Assembly: GCF_000317105.1 (NCBI RefSeq)
Contig: NC_019693.1
Span: 2,480,001 to 2,544,000 of the forward strand
DNA length: 64,000 nucleotides
Direction of reading: 5' to 3'
From: Oscillatoria acuminata PCC 6304
Lineage (GTDB): Bacteria > Cyanobacteriota > Cyanobacteriia > Cyanobacteriales > Laspinemataceae
How positions within the stretch are numbered: the stretch's first letter is position 1; each line of letters opens with the position of its first letter. Positions 18,454-27,058 of the stretch are shown here, one piece after another. A program made the translations under genes and the position numbers. Below the pieces are notes generated by a model that saw nothing but the letters and a program-made list of their open reading frames with translations, had not been told where the DNA came from and ran no database searches.

Positions 18454-19596
18454 TCAACCCGACTTGACATTACCCAAATAGCAGTGGCAATCAGGCTTTT
18501 CAATCAGCGAAGCCGCCAACTGGTTGAGGGCTACCGCTGCCAGTAAGCCCCCGCCCAGGGCACATTCTGTCGTGATGTAGGGCACCGCCAACTGCATCAG
18601 CCGCCGCTTTGCCGCTGGGGCATGGCTAAAGCCAATCGGTAACCCAATCACCAGGGCGGGGCGTAGCTGCTGGGTGGCGATCGCATCACAAAGCGCTATC
18701 AACACCGACGGGGCATAGCCCACCACCCAAATATTGCCCTCCACCAGGGAGGCCAACTGCCGTCGCCCCCTAGCATCATGCCAAAACTGTTGCTCTGCAT
18801 CAGCGGCACTGTCGATGTGCCCGTCGTCAATTAGAGCTTGCCAAGGACAGCCCAAATGAGCCAAACGCGCCTGATCAAAACTGGCCATCACCGCCGGGAC
18901 ATCGGCCACTACCGTGCAGCCCTGAGTTAACGCCTGCCGCGCCGCCTTAATCGCATCCGGGCTAAAGCGCACAAAAGCCGATAGCCCCACATCGCCACAG
19001 GCCAAAATCATCTGAGACAGAATATCCACCTCAATTTCAGGTCGTTGGGACAGATCGGGCAGAAGCCTTTGTAGCGCCGCCTGAAAGTCTTCAGGATGGT
19101 CAGCCACCGCCCCATCTAAGTGTTCCCACAAATCCGCTGCCAGGGTTTGAGCACTCTGGGTTTCTACATCCAGCAATCGCAACTGGGCCAGGGCCTCCGC
19201 CTGCATCATTTGGCAAGACCGATCGCGACCCAGCAGCCCCTCTAGGGCTGTAGCCGTCTGCCGCAATCGCACCAACTGCTGCAACACCGTCTGATACTGC
19301 TGCTGCAACTGCTCCACCAGGGGTTCCACCTGGGGAGCCTCGGACGATTTGGCCAGCATTTGCTGGATGTGGGCCAACTGAAACCCCTGCTGCTTCAGGG
19401 CCACAATTCGCTGTAATCGTTGCACATCGGTCTGGCTATAGAGCCGATAGTTGCCCTCAGACCGCGCTGGCTGGGGCAGCAGCCCAATCTGGTGATAGTG
19501 CCGCACCATCCGGGGAGTCACCCCTTGGCCCACGGCTTGGGTCAGGGCTTTGATGGTCAGGGATTGAGCAAGTTGAGGAGATAGCTGGGAGGGCAT
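18454..19596 (-). CDS. coaR: Cobalt-responsive MerR-type regulator with precorrin isomerase-like domain
   Basis: A 380-residue fusion. The N-terminus (about 13-80) is a MerR helix-turn-helix domain (TPRMVRHYHQIGLLPQP), followed by a coiled-coil linker. The C-terminal half (about 190-370) is a CobH/CbiC precorrin-8X methylmutase-like domain (IEVDILSQMILACGDVG, GLPIGFSHAPAAK). The protein ends with a Cys-His-Cys motif at 370-372. This architecture is that of CoaR of Synechocystis, which activates the cobalt exporter coaT when cobalt binds, with the terminal Cys-His-Cys needed for sensing. The gene is divergent from coaT, as in that system. The high-GC, HIP1-poor sequence differs from its neighbours, which suggests transfer. 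Confidence 0.93.
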   Translation of the reverse strand: MPSQLSPQLAQSLTIKALTQAVGQGVTPRMVRHYHQIGLLPQPARSEGNYRLYSQTDVQRLQRIVALKQQGFQLAHIQQMLAKSSEAPQVEPLVEQLQQQYQTVLQQLVRLRQTATALEGLLGRDRSCQMMQAEALAQLRLLDVETQSAQTLAADLWEHLDGAVADHPEDFQAALQRLLPDLSQRPEIEVDILSQMILACGDVGLSAFVRFSPDAIKAARQALTQGCTVVADVPAVMASFDQARLAHLGCPWQALIDDGHIDSAADAEQQFWHDARGRRQLASLVEGNIWVVGYAPSVLIALCDAIATQQLRPALVIGLPIGFSHAPAAKRRLMQLAVPYITTECALGGGLLAAVALNQLAASLIEKPDCHCYLGNVKSG

Positions 19597-19723
19597 GAGC
19601 GCAGTATTGTCTTTATCACCTTAGACATTAACATTAACATCCATGCCAATGTTCAAGGTCCAGGGTTCCTGTTTTTTGCCATTACCGCAAACCAATAGCT
19701 GGCTGGGACATTAGCGCTTAAGC

Positions 19724-19756
19724 TTGACATTGCCATTAATGTCAAGGTTTACCTTG
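19724..19756 (+). promoter_or_regulatory. Probable MerR-type coaT promoter/operator
   Basis: TTGACA at 19724-19729 is followed after a 20-bp spacer by TACCTT (19750-19755), a weak -10. MerR-family promoters characteristically have such overlong 19-20 bp spacers. Two dyads overlap it: TTGACATT-N6-AATGTCAA (19724-19745) and CAAGGT-TT-ACCTTG (19743-19756). This fits activation of coaT by CoaR underwinding the DNA. Which dyad CoaR binds is not determined. Confidence 0.6.
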
Positions 19757-19784
19757 GAAGAGTTCTTACTCAAGGCTGTGTCTC

Positions 19785-21719
19785 ATGGTTTACATTCCCA
19801 TCCCCTTGCAAAAAAGGCTGCCCCCTTGGGTGCAGACCTACCCAGAGGCGATCGCCGCCGGATTCTGTGCTGGGTTAACGATGTTGGGCTGGCTGGCGCT
19901 CCAGATGCATTGGCTGGGGCTGGGGGTCTGGGTGCTGTTTGCTGCCTACGTGATTGGTGGGTATGCCAGTGCTCGGGAGGGCTTGACCACTCTGTGGCAA
20001 GAGCGCGAACTGGATGTAGATTTGCTGATGATTGTGGCGGCCCTAGGGGCTGCGGCTTTGGGGCTGTGGCAGCAGGATTACCACTTGCTGGTGGATGGGG
20101 CAGTGCTGATTTTGATTTTTGCTCTCAGCGGTGCCCTGGAAGACATTGCGATGCATCGCACCGAGCGCAATATTCGCAGCCTGATGCAGTTAACGCCGGA
20201 TACCGCCCGGGTGTTGGTGCAGGGGCAGGAAAAGCAGGTGGCTACGGCGGATTTGCGGGTGGGCGATCGCATCTTAATCAAACCGGGCGACCTCATCCCC
20301 ACCGATGGCTTAGTAGCGGAAGGCGATAGCACCGTCAACCAAGCCCCGATCACCGGGGAATCGATTCCGGTGGAAAAAACCTTGGGCGATGAAGTGTTTG
20401 CGGGCACCATCAACGGCAGCGGTGTGCTGCTCGTCGATTTGCATAAACCCCCAGAAAGCAGTCTGATTCAGCGGGTGATTCAGCTAGTCGAGCAAGCCAA
20501 AACCAGTCAACCCCCCTCCCAACAATTTTTAGAACGGTTTGAGCGGGGCTATGCTCGGGTAATTGTTGGGGCCGGGGTCCTGCTGGCCACCCTGCCGCCG
20601 CTGATCCTGGGCTGGGCTTGGGACATCACCATCTACCGGGCGTTAGTGTTTTTGGTGGTCGCTTCCCCCTGTGCCCTGATGGCGTCGATTATGCCCGCCC
20701 TGCTCTCGGGGATTGCCCGGGGGGCGAGACAGGGGATTCTCTTCAAAGACGGTGCCCTGCTAGAAACCATTGGCCAGGTCAAGGCGATCGCCTTTGACAA
20801 AACCGGAACCCTCACCACCGGCCTGTTGAACGTCAGCGACCAAATTCCCGCCCCGGGCATCACCCCCGAACAACTGCTGCAAATCGCCGCCTCTCTAGAA
20901 ACCTACTCCGAACACCCCATCGCCCAGGCCGTGGTCGCTGCCGCCCACCAGGGCCAAATTCCACTACAGCCAGCCGCCGCAGTTCAAGCCAGCATCGGCA
21001 GAGGCATTAGCGGTGAACTGGATGGGCTACCGATGCAGGTGGGCAAGCTGGCCTATATCTCCACTGACCTAGCTACCCCCATAGACCCGACCCTGGTGCA
21101 AGCCAGTCAACGGCTAGAGGCAGGGGGCAAAACCGTGATTTGGGTGCGCCGCCAGCAGCAGGTTTTAGGCTTGCTGGCCGTGGCCGATCAGGTGCGGCCC
21201 CAGTCGGCCCAGTTACTCCAAACCCTGCGACGGCGGGGCATTGCGGCCACGGTGATGTTAACCGGCGACAACCACGCCACCGCCCAAACTGTGGCGACAG
21301 AAACGGGTGTCACCGAGCTCTATGCCGACCTGCTGCCGGAAGACAAAGTTGAGGTAGTCAAGCGTCTGCAACAGCAGTACGGCACCGTTGCGATGGTGGG
21401 GGATGGCATTAACGATGCCCCGGCCCTGGCTCAAGCCTCGGTGGGCATTGCTATGGGGGGAGCCGGGTCAGATGTGGCCCTGGAAACCGCCGACATTGTG
21501 CTGATGGCCGATCGCCTAGAAAAGTTAGAGCAGGCCATTGTCATCGGTCAACGCTCCCAGCAGATCATTCGGCAAAATATCACTCTGGCTCTGGTTTCTA
21601 TTAGTCTGCTGATGGTGGCCAATTTCCTGGGGGAACTCACTCTACCTGCTGGGGTGCTGGGTCACGAAGGTTCGACTTTGCTGGTCACCCTCAACGGTTT
21701 GCGGATGCTGAGGGCGTGA
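19785..21719 (+). CDS. coaT: Cobalt-exporting P1B-4-type ATPase
   Basis: A 644-residue heavy-metal pump. It lacks an N-terminal metal-binding domain, as usual for P1B-4 ATPases. Visible are the actuator motif TGES, the membrane motif SPC (VASPCALMA) that marks the cobalt group in place of CPC, the phosphorylation motif DKTGTLT, the nucleotide-binding region, the hinge GDGINDAP and the late membrane motif HEGST. It resides in the cytoplasmic membrane and exports Co(II), possibly other divalent ions. The ATG at 19785 gives the expected short N-terminus. Divergent coaR and the MerR-type promoter point to cobalt induction. Confidence 0.94.
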   Translation: MVYIPIPLQKRLPPWVQTYPEAIAAGFCAGLTMLGWLALQMHWLGLGVWVLFAAYVIGGYASAREGLTTLWQERELDVDLLMIVAALGAAALGLWQQDYHLLVDGAVLILIFALSGALEDIAMHRTERNIRSLMQLTPDTARVLVQGQEKQVATADLRVGDRILIKPGDLIPTDGLVAEGDSTVNQAPITGESIPVEKTLGDEVFAGTINGSGVLLVDLHKPPESSLIQRVIQLVEQAKTSQPPSQQFLERFERGYARVIVGAGVLLATLPPLILGWAWDITIYRALVFLVVASPCALMASIMPALLSGIARGARQGILFKDGALLETIGQVKAIAFDKTGTLTTGLLNVSDQIPAPGITPEQLLQIAASLETYSEHPIAQAVVAAAHQGQIPLQPAAAVQASIGRGISGELDGLPMQVGKLAYISTDLATPIDPTLVQASQRLEAGGKTVIWVRRQQQVLGLLAVADQVRPQSAQLLQTLRRRGIAATVMLTGDNHATAQTVATETGVTELYADLLPEDKVEVVKRLQQQYGTVAMVGDGINDAPALAQASVGIAMGGAGSDVALETADIVLMADRLEKLEQAIVIGQRSQQIIRQNITLALVSISLLMVANFLGELTLPAGVLGHEGSTLLVTLNGLRMLRA

Positions 21720-21725
21720 AATAAG

Positions 21726-21753
21726 GGAACTCCAAAAAATAAAATCTCCAAAA
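21726..21753. repeat. Right flanking direct repeat of the coaR-coaT segment
   Basis: Partner of 18226-18253 (25 of 28 bases identical, same orientation), starting seven bases after the coaT stop codon. Confidence 0.7.
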
Positions 21754-21788
21754 CGTTCTTTCGTAGATCAACGGAGTAGCCCGATCAA

Positions 21789-21839
21789 TGTAGGGGCGCA
21801 ATGCGCAGGCCCCAGGGGCCTGCGCATTGCGCCCCTACA
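21789..21839. repeat. 51-bp palindrome (GTAGGGGCGCAATG family)
   Basis: Two 25-base arms around a single central A; outer arms TGTAGGGGCGCAATGC are shared with the palindrome at 18332-18383, the centres differ. Confidence 0.9.
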
Positions 21840-21888
21840 CATATCTTCCTTTCAGTTGCGCGTTTGGAGGATTTATATTTTGCAATCC

Positions 21889-21926
21889 CCAAAAAACCCG
21901 CAGCGTCAAGCCTGCGGGTTTTTTGG
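21889..21926. terminator. Bidirectional rho-independent terminator between coaT and tlyA
   Basis: Stem CCAAAAAACCCGCAG / CTGCGGGTTTTTTGG with an 8-base loop. T-runs on both strands suit the convergent genes coaT (+) and tlyA (-). Confidence 0.85.
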
Positions 21927-21949
21927 ATATTTTATTGTTTGGATCTCCC

Positions 21950-22777
21950 CTAACTGGGATTGTCTTTCTTAATCTCTTGTTGCGCCTGTTTTGCCATCTG
22001 GGCGATCTCCGCTTTATCCGGTGCGGGAGTCTCGCTTGCCATCTTTAACCACAATAAATACTCAATATTTCCCGCTGGACCACTGATGGGAGACCAAGTT
22101 AACCCCCCATAACCCCAACCGAGTTCTAGTGCCGCTTGCAAGACTTGGAAAATTGCATCGGTATGGTCTGCTGGATCCCGGACGACGCCTTTTTTCCCTA
22201 CCCGCGATCGGCCCACTTCAAACTGGGGTTTCACCAACAAGACTAATTCTCGGGGAGACACCAACAATTCCCATAACGCCGGTAATATCTTGCTCAGGGA
22301 AATAAACGAGACATCCACTACCCCCAAATCTGGCAGATTCTCTTCAGACTCATACAAATCCGCTTTGGTCAAGTAACGCAAATTAGTCCGTTCGCGCAAA
22401 ATTACCCGGGGGTCGTTACGCAGTCCCCAATCCACTTGACCATAGCCAACATCAATCCCATAGACGAGTTTAGCCCCGGCTTGCAGCAAGCAGTCGGTAA
22501 AGCCTCCGGTGGAAATGCCGCCATCGAGACAGAGGCGATCGCTGACGGGAATGGGAAAGGTTTCCAGGGCTTTGGCTAGTTTTTCGCCACCTCGGGAGAC
22601 AAAGCGCGATCGCTCTTTGATATGAAGTTCAGCATTGATATCGACTTCCGTACCGGGTTTATCCAGCAGTTGCCCATTCACCCTGACTTCCCCAGCCCGA
22701 ATGAACCGCTGTGCCTGCTGCCTAGAGGAACAGAGGTTTTTTTCTACTAACAGGGTGTCGAGTCGTTGTTTAGCCAC
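21950..22777 (-). CDS. tlyA: TlyA family rRNA (cytidine-2'-O)-methyltransferase
   Basis: A 275-residue protein with an N-terminal S4 RNA-binding domain (residues 1-65, RLDTLLVEKNL, RAGEVRVNG) and an FtsJ-like methyltransferase domain (SRGGEKLAKAL, LDGGISTGGFTDCLL SAM site, VDVSFISL, LVKPQFEVGR). Known members 2'-O-methylate cytidines of 16S and/or 23S rRNA. The SAM motif reads DGGISTGGFTD, where many relatives have DVGASTGGFTD. The ATG at 22777 opens the S4 domain. C-terminal Lys-rich extension about 20 residues long. Confidence 0.92.
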   Translation of the reverse strand: MAKQRLDTLLVEKNLCSSRQQAQRFIRAGEVRVNGQLLDKPGTEVDINAELHIKERSRFVSRGGEKLAKALETFPIPVSDRLCLDGGISTGGFTDCLLQAGAKLVYGIDVGYGQVDWGLRNDPRVILRERTNLRYLTKADLYESEENLPDLGVVDVSFISLSKILPALWELLVSPRELVLLVKPQFEVGRSRVGKKGVVRDPADHTDAIFQVLQAALELGWGYGGLTWSPISGPAGNIEYLLWLKMASETPAPDKAEIAQMAKQAQQEIKKDNPS

Positions 22778-22984
22778 GGGATTTCAGGGGTGCAGACGGA
22801 TTTGGAATACTTGATTTTACCGTTTTTTGGGCCAGGATTTAGGCGATCGCTGGGAAACAATGGCGAGGATCAGGCCAACCCACTCAACCTGGAAGGGTTC
22901 ATAAATTGCTCAAATTTCCTTCTTTTTAAAGATAAGATGAAGCGCTTTAAATTCTTCATCTTTACTCTTGAACCCGATGCGATA

Positions 22985-23216
22985 TGCCAGCCCAATGTTC
23001 GCACCCGTGTCATCGGATCCGTATGGACAAAGCCTCGGTCAGCTAGGAGAACCACCTTGACGCCATCGGGGAGCCGTTGAGTGGCATCTTGCAGCAGATC
23101 TCCATAGGCTTCCGATGAGACCGACGCACTCGGATGAGCCAAAACTCGCCAGATCAAGGGCAATGCACGACCCCTCACCTTCTTTTGTGAGTCAATCAGC
23201 CCGAACCCTCTGATTC
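22985..23216 (-). pseudogene. Transposase fragment (DDE core segment), copy A
   Basis: An internal piece of an IS4-superfamily-type transposase: RALPLIWRVLAHPSASV, then VVLLADRGFVHTDPM containing the catalytic ADRGF aspartate, ending at TLGWH. The reading frame then leaves the family (IASGSRVKMK...). No N- or C-terminal part is attached. A near-identical core piece lies at 28727-28884. Confidence 0.8.
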
Positions 23217-23270
23217 ATATTGGTCTCAGTCATAACCTCCTGGAGGACTAACCCCCTGCTGGCGTTATGT

Positions 23271-24125
23271 CTACGGGGATAAAAAATACCCGTTCTCTGT
23301 TAAAAAGGCCCGTAATGCGGTGGGAAAATCGGGATATTGACCGATCACTTCGCCTTTGCTGTTACGGATATCGAGACCCTGATCTGAGGTGCGATCGTAG
23401 CGGGCTAACATGAATTCCCAGCCTTCCTCAAATTCCCCTAAAAGCATTTTTTGAGCAACATAACCGGCTAAAATTCCATTCAATTCATAGTCTCGGCTTT
23501 GAATGCTTTGATACATTTGCCAGGCCGTACCCCGCAATCGCTCAGGATATTCACGGGTGACATCCTCCAAGCCATTATTACCAATGCGGAGGATTTGAGA
23601 GGGAGGAAATGATCCGGCGTAGGAACTAAAGGCATATAAAAATGCCCCGTCAAAGGTTAAGTATTCAAAGACTTCATCGTTATCCAAATCTTGAAACTCG
23701 CCGCCATTTCCATCCCTATAGCCGAAGTTGATTTCTTCAAACTCTTCCCCTGTCCAGGTGTAGACTTCGTGGATGGTACAGCAGTGAGCACCACCGCTGT
23801 AGGTTTCAACAATTACCTCAGCATTGTCATCACCCGTTAAATCCTGGAGCCAGATTTTACCGAGCATGAATTCTGAGCGTTGCTCTTGAAGTTGGGCTTT
23901 GTCTTGATAATAGAGAATATAATTAACATCACTTTCAAACAGAGTTTCACTGGCTTCATAATTCACTTGAACGCGAATATTGCCCAGGGAAAGACTGTCC
24001 TCGAAGGAGGGGGTTTGGGAGTTGAACTCTAGTTCGGGTTGGGCGATCGCAGGCAATCCCATCACTACAGTGCCTAACATCGTGACCAGAAGCGCAACTG
24101 TAGACTTCACCATACTGAGTACCAA
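23271..24125 (-). CDS. Secreted protein of unknown function
   Basis: A 284-residue protein with a clear signal peptide (hydrophobic stretch, cleavage after ...AIAQ; the start is either the TTG/ATG at 24125 or the ATG four codons later). The mature part has a calcium-loop-like DLTGDDNAEVIVETYSGG with an adjacent HCC motif, and a second acidic DLDNDEVFEYLTFDG, reminiscent of VCBS/FG-GAP-type repeats. Probably periplasmic. It stands between two fragments of the same transposase type (22985-23216 and 24258-24482). I do not recognise a named family. Confidence 0.8.
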   Translation of the reverse strand: MVLSMVKSTVALLVTMLGTVVMGLPAIAQPELEFNSQTPSFEDSLSLGNIRVQVNYEASETLFESDVNYILYYQDKAQLQEQRSEFMLGKIWLQDLTGDDNAEVIVETYSGGAHCCTIHEVYTWTGEEFEEINFGYRDGNGGEFQDLDNDEVFEYLTFDGAFLYAFSSYAGSFPPSQILRIGNNGLEDVTREYPERLRGTAWQMYQSIQSRDYELNGILAGYVAQKMLLGEFEEGWEFMLARYDRTSDQGLDIRNSKGEVIGQYPDFPTALRAFLTENGYFLSP

Positions 24126-24257
24126 TTTTTTTACCGTTCCAGTCTAACCGGTGCCTTGCTCCCCTTGGTAGGGTCGGACAGCCAGGAATTGAGTCTTCCC
24201 GGCTGTCATCATTTCGTCTATAGGATGTTTGCGGACAGCGATTCTAAAGCCCTAACG

Positions 24258-24482
24258 CTGATTGGCTGACAAAAGATCACTCAGGGGAGTAAGAAAAAGA
24301 GTAGACCTGGAACTCAAGCCATTGAGAGCAAAGCCGATGCTCAGAGCGAGAAGCCATAGCCGGGTCAGGGTCAGAATTAGAAGTAAAAACAACTTGTCGA
24401 ATGAAGCGCAAACCTTGGGCAAGAGCAGAGCGAACCCACTCAAGACCCAGACGAAAATAGCTATTCCCCCGAAACCACGGAA
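24258..24482 (-). pseudogene. Transposase C-terminal fragment, copy A
   Basis: The minus strand encodes WFRGNSYFRLGLEW... VFTSNSDPDPAMASRS, the C-terminal part of the same transposase type as the core fragments, ending at a stop at 24277. It is nearly identical to the longer fragment at 30548-30893. The downstream DNA (CTGATTGGCTGAC) is also shared, marking the element end. Confidence 0.8.
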
Positions 24483-24615
24483 AAATTTATTTAAATTTAC
24501 ATTAGTTATTGGTTATTAGTTGTTTGAACCGAATAACTAACAACCATTGAGATCTGACGGCTCGATCCAGAATCTGCTACTATTAAACTGACAATTACGA
24601 ATACTTGGGAATTCA

Positions 24616-25055
24616 TTTTTTTTGTCCAAGTGGTGAAAAACCCAATACTCGATCGCTTCTTCTATAATGTCGCCATCACCAACCCGTCGGGAATTCGTCA
24701 CTTCTTAGAAATTCGCCAATTTTCCCGACCCAACCGCATATATGAGGAAATCGTTGAAGCCTACCTAGAATCTGCCAAACAACCCAATGGCGAATATGTA
24801 GCCTTTTCCTTGGTCCGAGGCGATCTCTGCTTCGATCTATCTCTGTACATGAGCCAACTCACCGTCCCCACCGCCATTATCTGGGGTCGGCAATCTCAAT
24901 TTACCAATCCTGAAATTGGTCAGCGGTTGTCTAACATCAACCCCACTGCCGTTCGGATTTTTCAACAGATTGAAGAGGTCGGCTTAACCCCACAGTTAGA
25001 ACTACCTGGATTAACCATTGGTTTGATTCGCAAATTTCTCAAATTACCGAGGTGA
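24616..25055 (+). pseudogene. Alpha/beta hydrolase C-terminal fragment, duplicated unit 1
   Basis: Encodes only the C-terminal portion of an alpha/beta hydrolase (ILDRFFYN, FLEIRQFSRPNR, LRVPTAIIWG-like TVPTAIIWGRQSQF, final ELPGLTIGLI). The N-terminal half with the nucleophile serine is missing, so no catalysis is expected. Homology with unit 2 starts at about 24616 and runs on into the LRR gene. It ends 13 bp before the LRR start codon, so it may be translated and coupled to it. Confidence 0.75.
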
Positions 25056-25068
25056 AAATAACAGAAAC

Positions 25069-26436
25069 ATGAAGAAAATACTTACCTTTGGCTTGCTGTC
25101 GCTTCTGATTACAACAGCTTGTGGCAAAAGTGACTTACCTCAACCAGATCTGTCAAAAACTTTTCCAACCTTTGAAACTTTTATTGAGTGGTGTCAAAAC
25201 CAAGAGAGCTTGAGTCCCGATGCAAAGCATACGGTGGAAGTGCTATTAAAGGAAGCGGGAACTCAAGAGTGCGATCGGGCTCAAGAGAGCCTCAGCAAAA
25301 TGACAGAACTCGGTATCAGAGGCGATGAAATTAAAGACATAGCCCCGTTAGCGGGTCTGACCAACTTGGAATGGCTTGAACTTAGTTATAATAAAATTGA
25401 AGATATCGCCCCGTTAGCGGGTCTGACCAACTTGGAATGGCTTGACCTTAGTTATAATAAAATTGAAGATATCGCCTCGTTAGCCAATTTGAATAATCTG
25501 AAATTCCTTGCTATCCGTGACAATCAAATTGAAGACGTAGCGCCATTAACGAATTTGACTAACTTGGAAGTGCTTTGGCTCGATGAGAATAAAATTGGAG
25601 AGGTGGCATCCTTCGCTAGTCTGACCCAACTGACACAGCTTCATCTTAGTGGCAATCAAATTGAAGACGTAGCCCCATTAGCGAATTTGACTAATTTGGA
25701 ATCGCTTTGGCTTAATGAGAATAAAATTAAAGACGTGGCTTCGTTAGTAAGTATGACCAAGCTAACACAGCTTTATCTAAGTAGTAATGAAATTGAAGAC
25801 TTAGCCCCTTTAAAAGGTCTCCCCGAGATGGCAGAGCTTCAACTTAATAACAATCAAATTGTCAATGTAGCCCCGTTAGCGAGTCTAACCAATCTGACAA
25901 CGCTTGAACTCAATGAAAATCAAATTAAAGACATAGCCCCGTTAGCGAGTCTAACCCAGCTAGGATTTCTTCAGCTTACTAAAAATCAAATTGTAAATAT
26001 ATCCCCGTTAGCGACTTTAACTAAGTTGGAAACGCTTCAGCTTCTTTACAATGAAATAAAAGACGTAGCCCCTTTAGCCAGTTTGACCAATCTGACATTT
26101 CTTACCCTGGGTGAGAATCAAATAAAAGACGTAGCCCCTTTAGCCAGTTTGACCGAGTTGACATCTCTTGACCTTAGTAACAATGAAATTAAAGACATAG
26201 ATCCGTTAGCCAATCTGACACAATTGACATTTCTTCACCTTAGTGACAATCAAATAAAAGACGTAGCCCCTTTAGCTAGTTTGACACAGTTGAAACACCT
26301 TCACCTTCGTAACAATGAAATTAAAGATATAGCCCGGTTGCCGAATCTGACACAGATGGACAATTTCAGTGTTGATGGTAATCCAATCGATCCTCACTTT
26401 TGCCTATTCAATTGGCAAATATGCCGCCCATTTTGA
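25069..26436 (+). CDS. Leucine-rich-repeat lipoprotein (internalin/SDS22-like), unit 1
   Basis: A 455-residue lipoprotein: signal peptide with lipobox LITTAC (Cys18), a short conserved head (TFPTFETFIEWCQNQ), then about fifteen 22-residue leucine-rich repeats of the type LTxLxxLxLxxNxIKDVAPLAS, and a cap (NFSVDGNPIDPHFC). SDS22-like repeats form a curved solenoid for protein binding. Expected location: outer membrane or thylakoid/plasma membrane surface facing the periplasm. It is preceded by a hydrolase fragment and followed at once by another; the whole unit is duplicated downstream. Ligand unknown. Confidence 0.92.
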   Translation: MKKILTFGLLSLLITTACGKSDLPQPDLSKTFPTFETFIEWCQNQESLSPDAKHTVEVLLKEAGTQECDRAQESLSKMTELGIRGDEIKDIAPLAGLTNLEWLELSYNKIEDIAPLAGLTNLEWLDLSYNKIEDIASLANLNNLKFLAIRDNQIEDVAPLTNLTNLEVLWLDENKIGEVASFASLTQLTQLHLSGNQIEDVAPLANLTNLESLWLNENKIKDVASLVSMTKLTQLYLSSNEIEDLAPLKGLPEMAELQLNNNQIVNVAPLASLTNLTTLELNENQIKDIAPLASLTQLGFLQLTKNQIVNISPLATLTKLETLQLLYNEIKDVAPLASLTNLTFLTLGENQIKDVAPLASLTELTSLDLSNNEIKDIDPLANLTQLTFLHLSDNQIKDVAPLASLTQLKHLHLRNNEIKDIARLPNLTQMDNFSVDGNPIDPHFCLFNWQICRPF

Positions 26437-27045
26437 TTGAGCAAGTTGAAACATTTTTACCTGGCCTCTTCCCTAACCGCAGCATTAACTATTCGAGCGG
26501 CGATCGCCCGTCCAGATCTATTTAAATCCCTAATTCTCACCACCCCTGCGGGACTCTCAGACTTTGGCGAAGACTACCGTAACAACTTTTTTGTCCAAGT
26601 GGTGAAAACCCCAATACTCGATCGCTTCTTCTATAATGTCGGCATCACCAACTATAATGTCGGCATCACCAACCTGTCGGGAATTCGTCACTTCTTAGAA
26701 ATTCGCCAATTTGCCCAACCCAACCGCATAGATGAGGAAATCGTTGAAGCCTACCTAGAATCTGCCAAACAACCCAATAGCGAATATGCAGCCCTTTCCT
26801 TGGTCCGAGGCGATCTCTGCTTCGATCTATCTCTGTACATGAACCAACTCACCGTCCCCACCGCCATTATCTGGGGTCGGCAATCTCAATTTACCAGTCC
26901 TGAAATTGGTCAGCGGTTGGCTAACATCAACCCCACTGCCGTTCGGATTTTTCAACAGATTGAAGAGGTCGGCTTAACCCCACAGTTAGAACTACCTGGA
27001 TTAACCATTGGTTTGATTCGCAAATTTCTCAAATTACCGAGGTGA
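26437..27045 (+). pseudogene. Alpha/beta hydrolase C-terminal fragment, duplicated unit 2
   Basis: Starts directly after the LRR1 stop. It is longer than unit 1's fragment: from about 26455 it adds SSLTAALTIRAAIARPDLFK and LILTTPAGLSDFGEDY, the segment just after the nucleophile elbow, but still lacks the N-terminal half and the full GxSxG. It carries a 21-bp in-frame tandem duplication (YNVGITN repeated) not present in unit 1. The rest is nearly identical to unit 1. The reading frame is open, yet the protein cannot be a complete hydrolase. Confidence 0.75.
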
Positions 27046-27058
27046 AAATAACAGAAAC

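Noticed and set aside
18207-18503. Frame across the palindrome downstream of coaR
   Set aside because: Derived from the repeat and the antisense end of coaR; no support as a gene.
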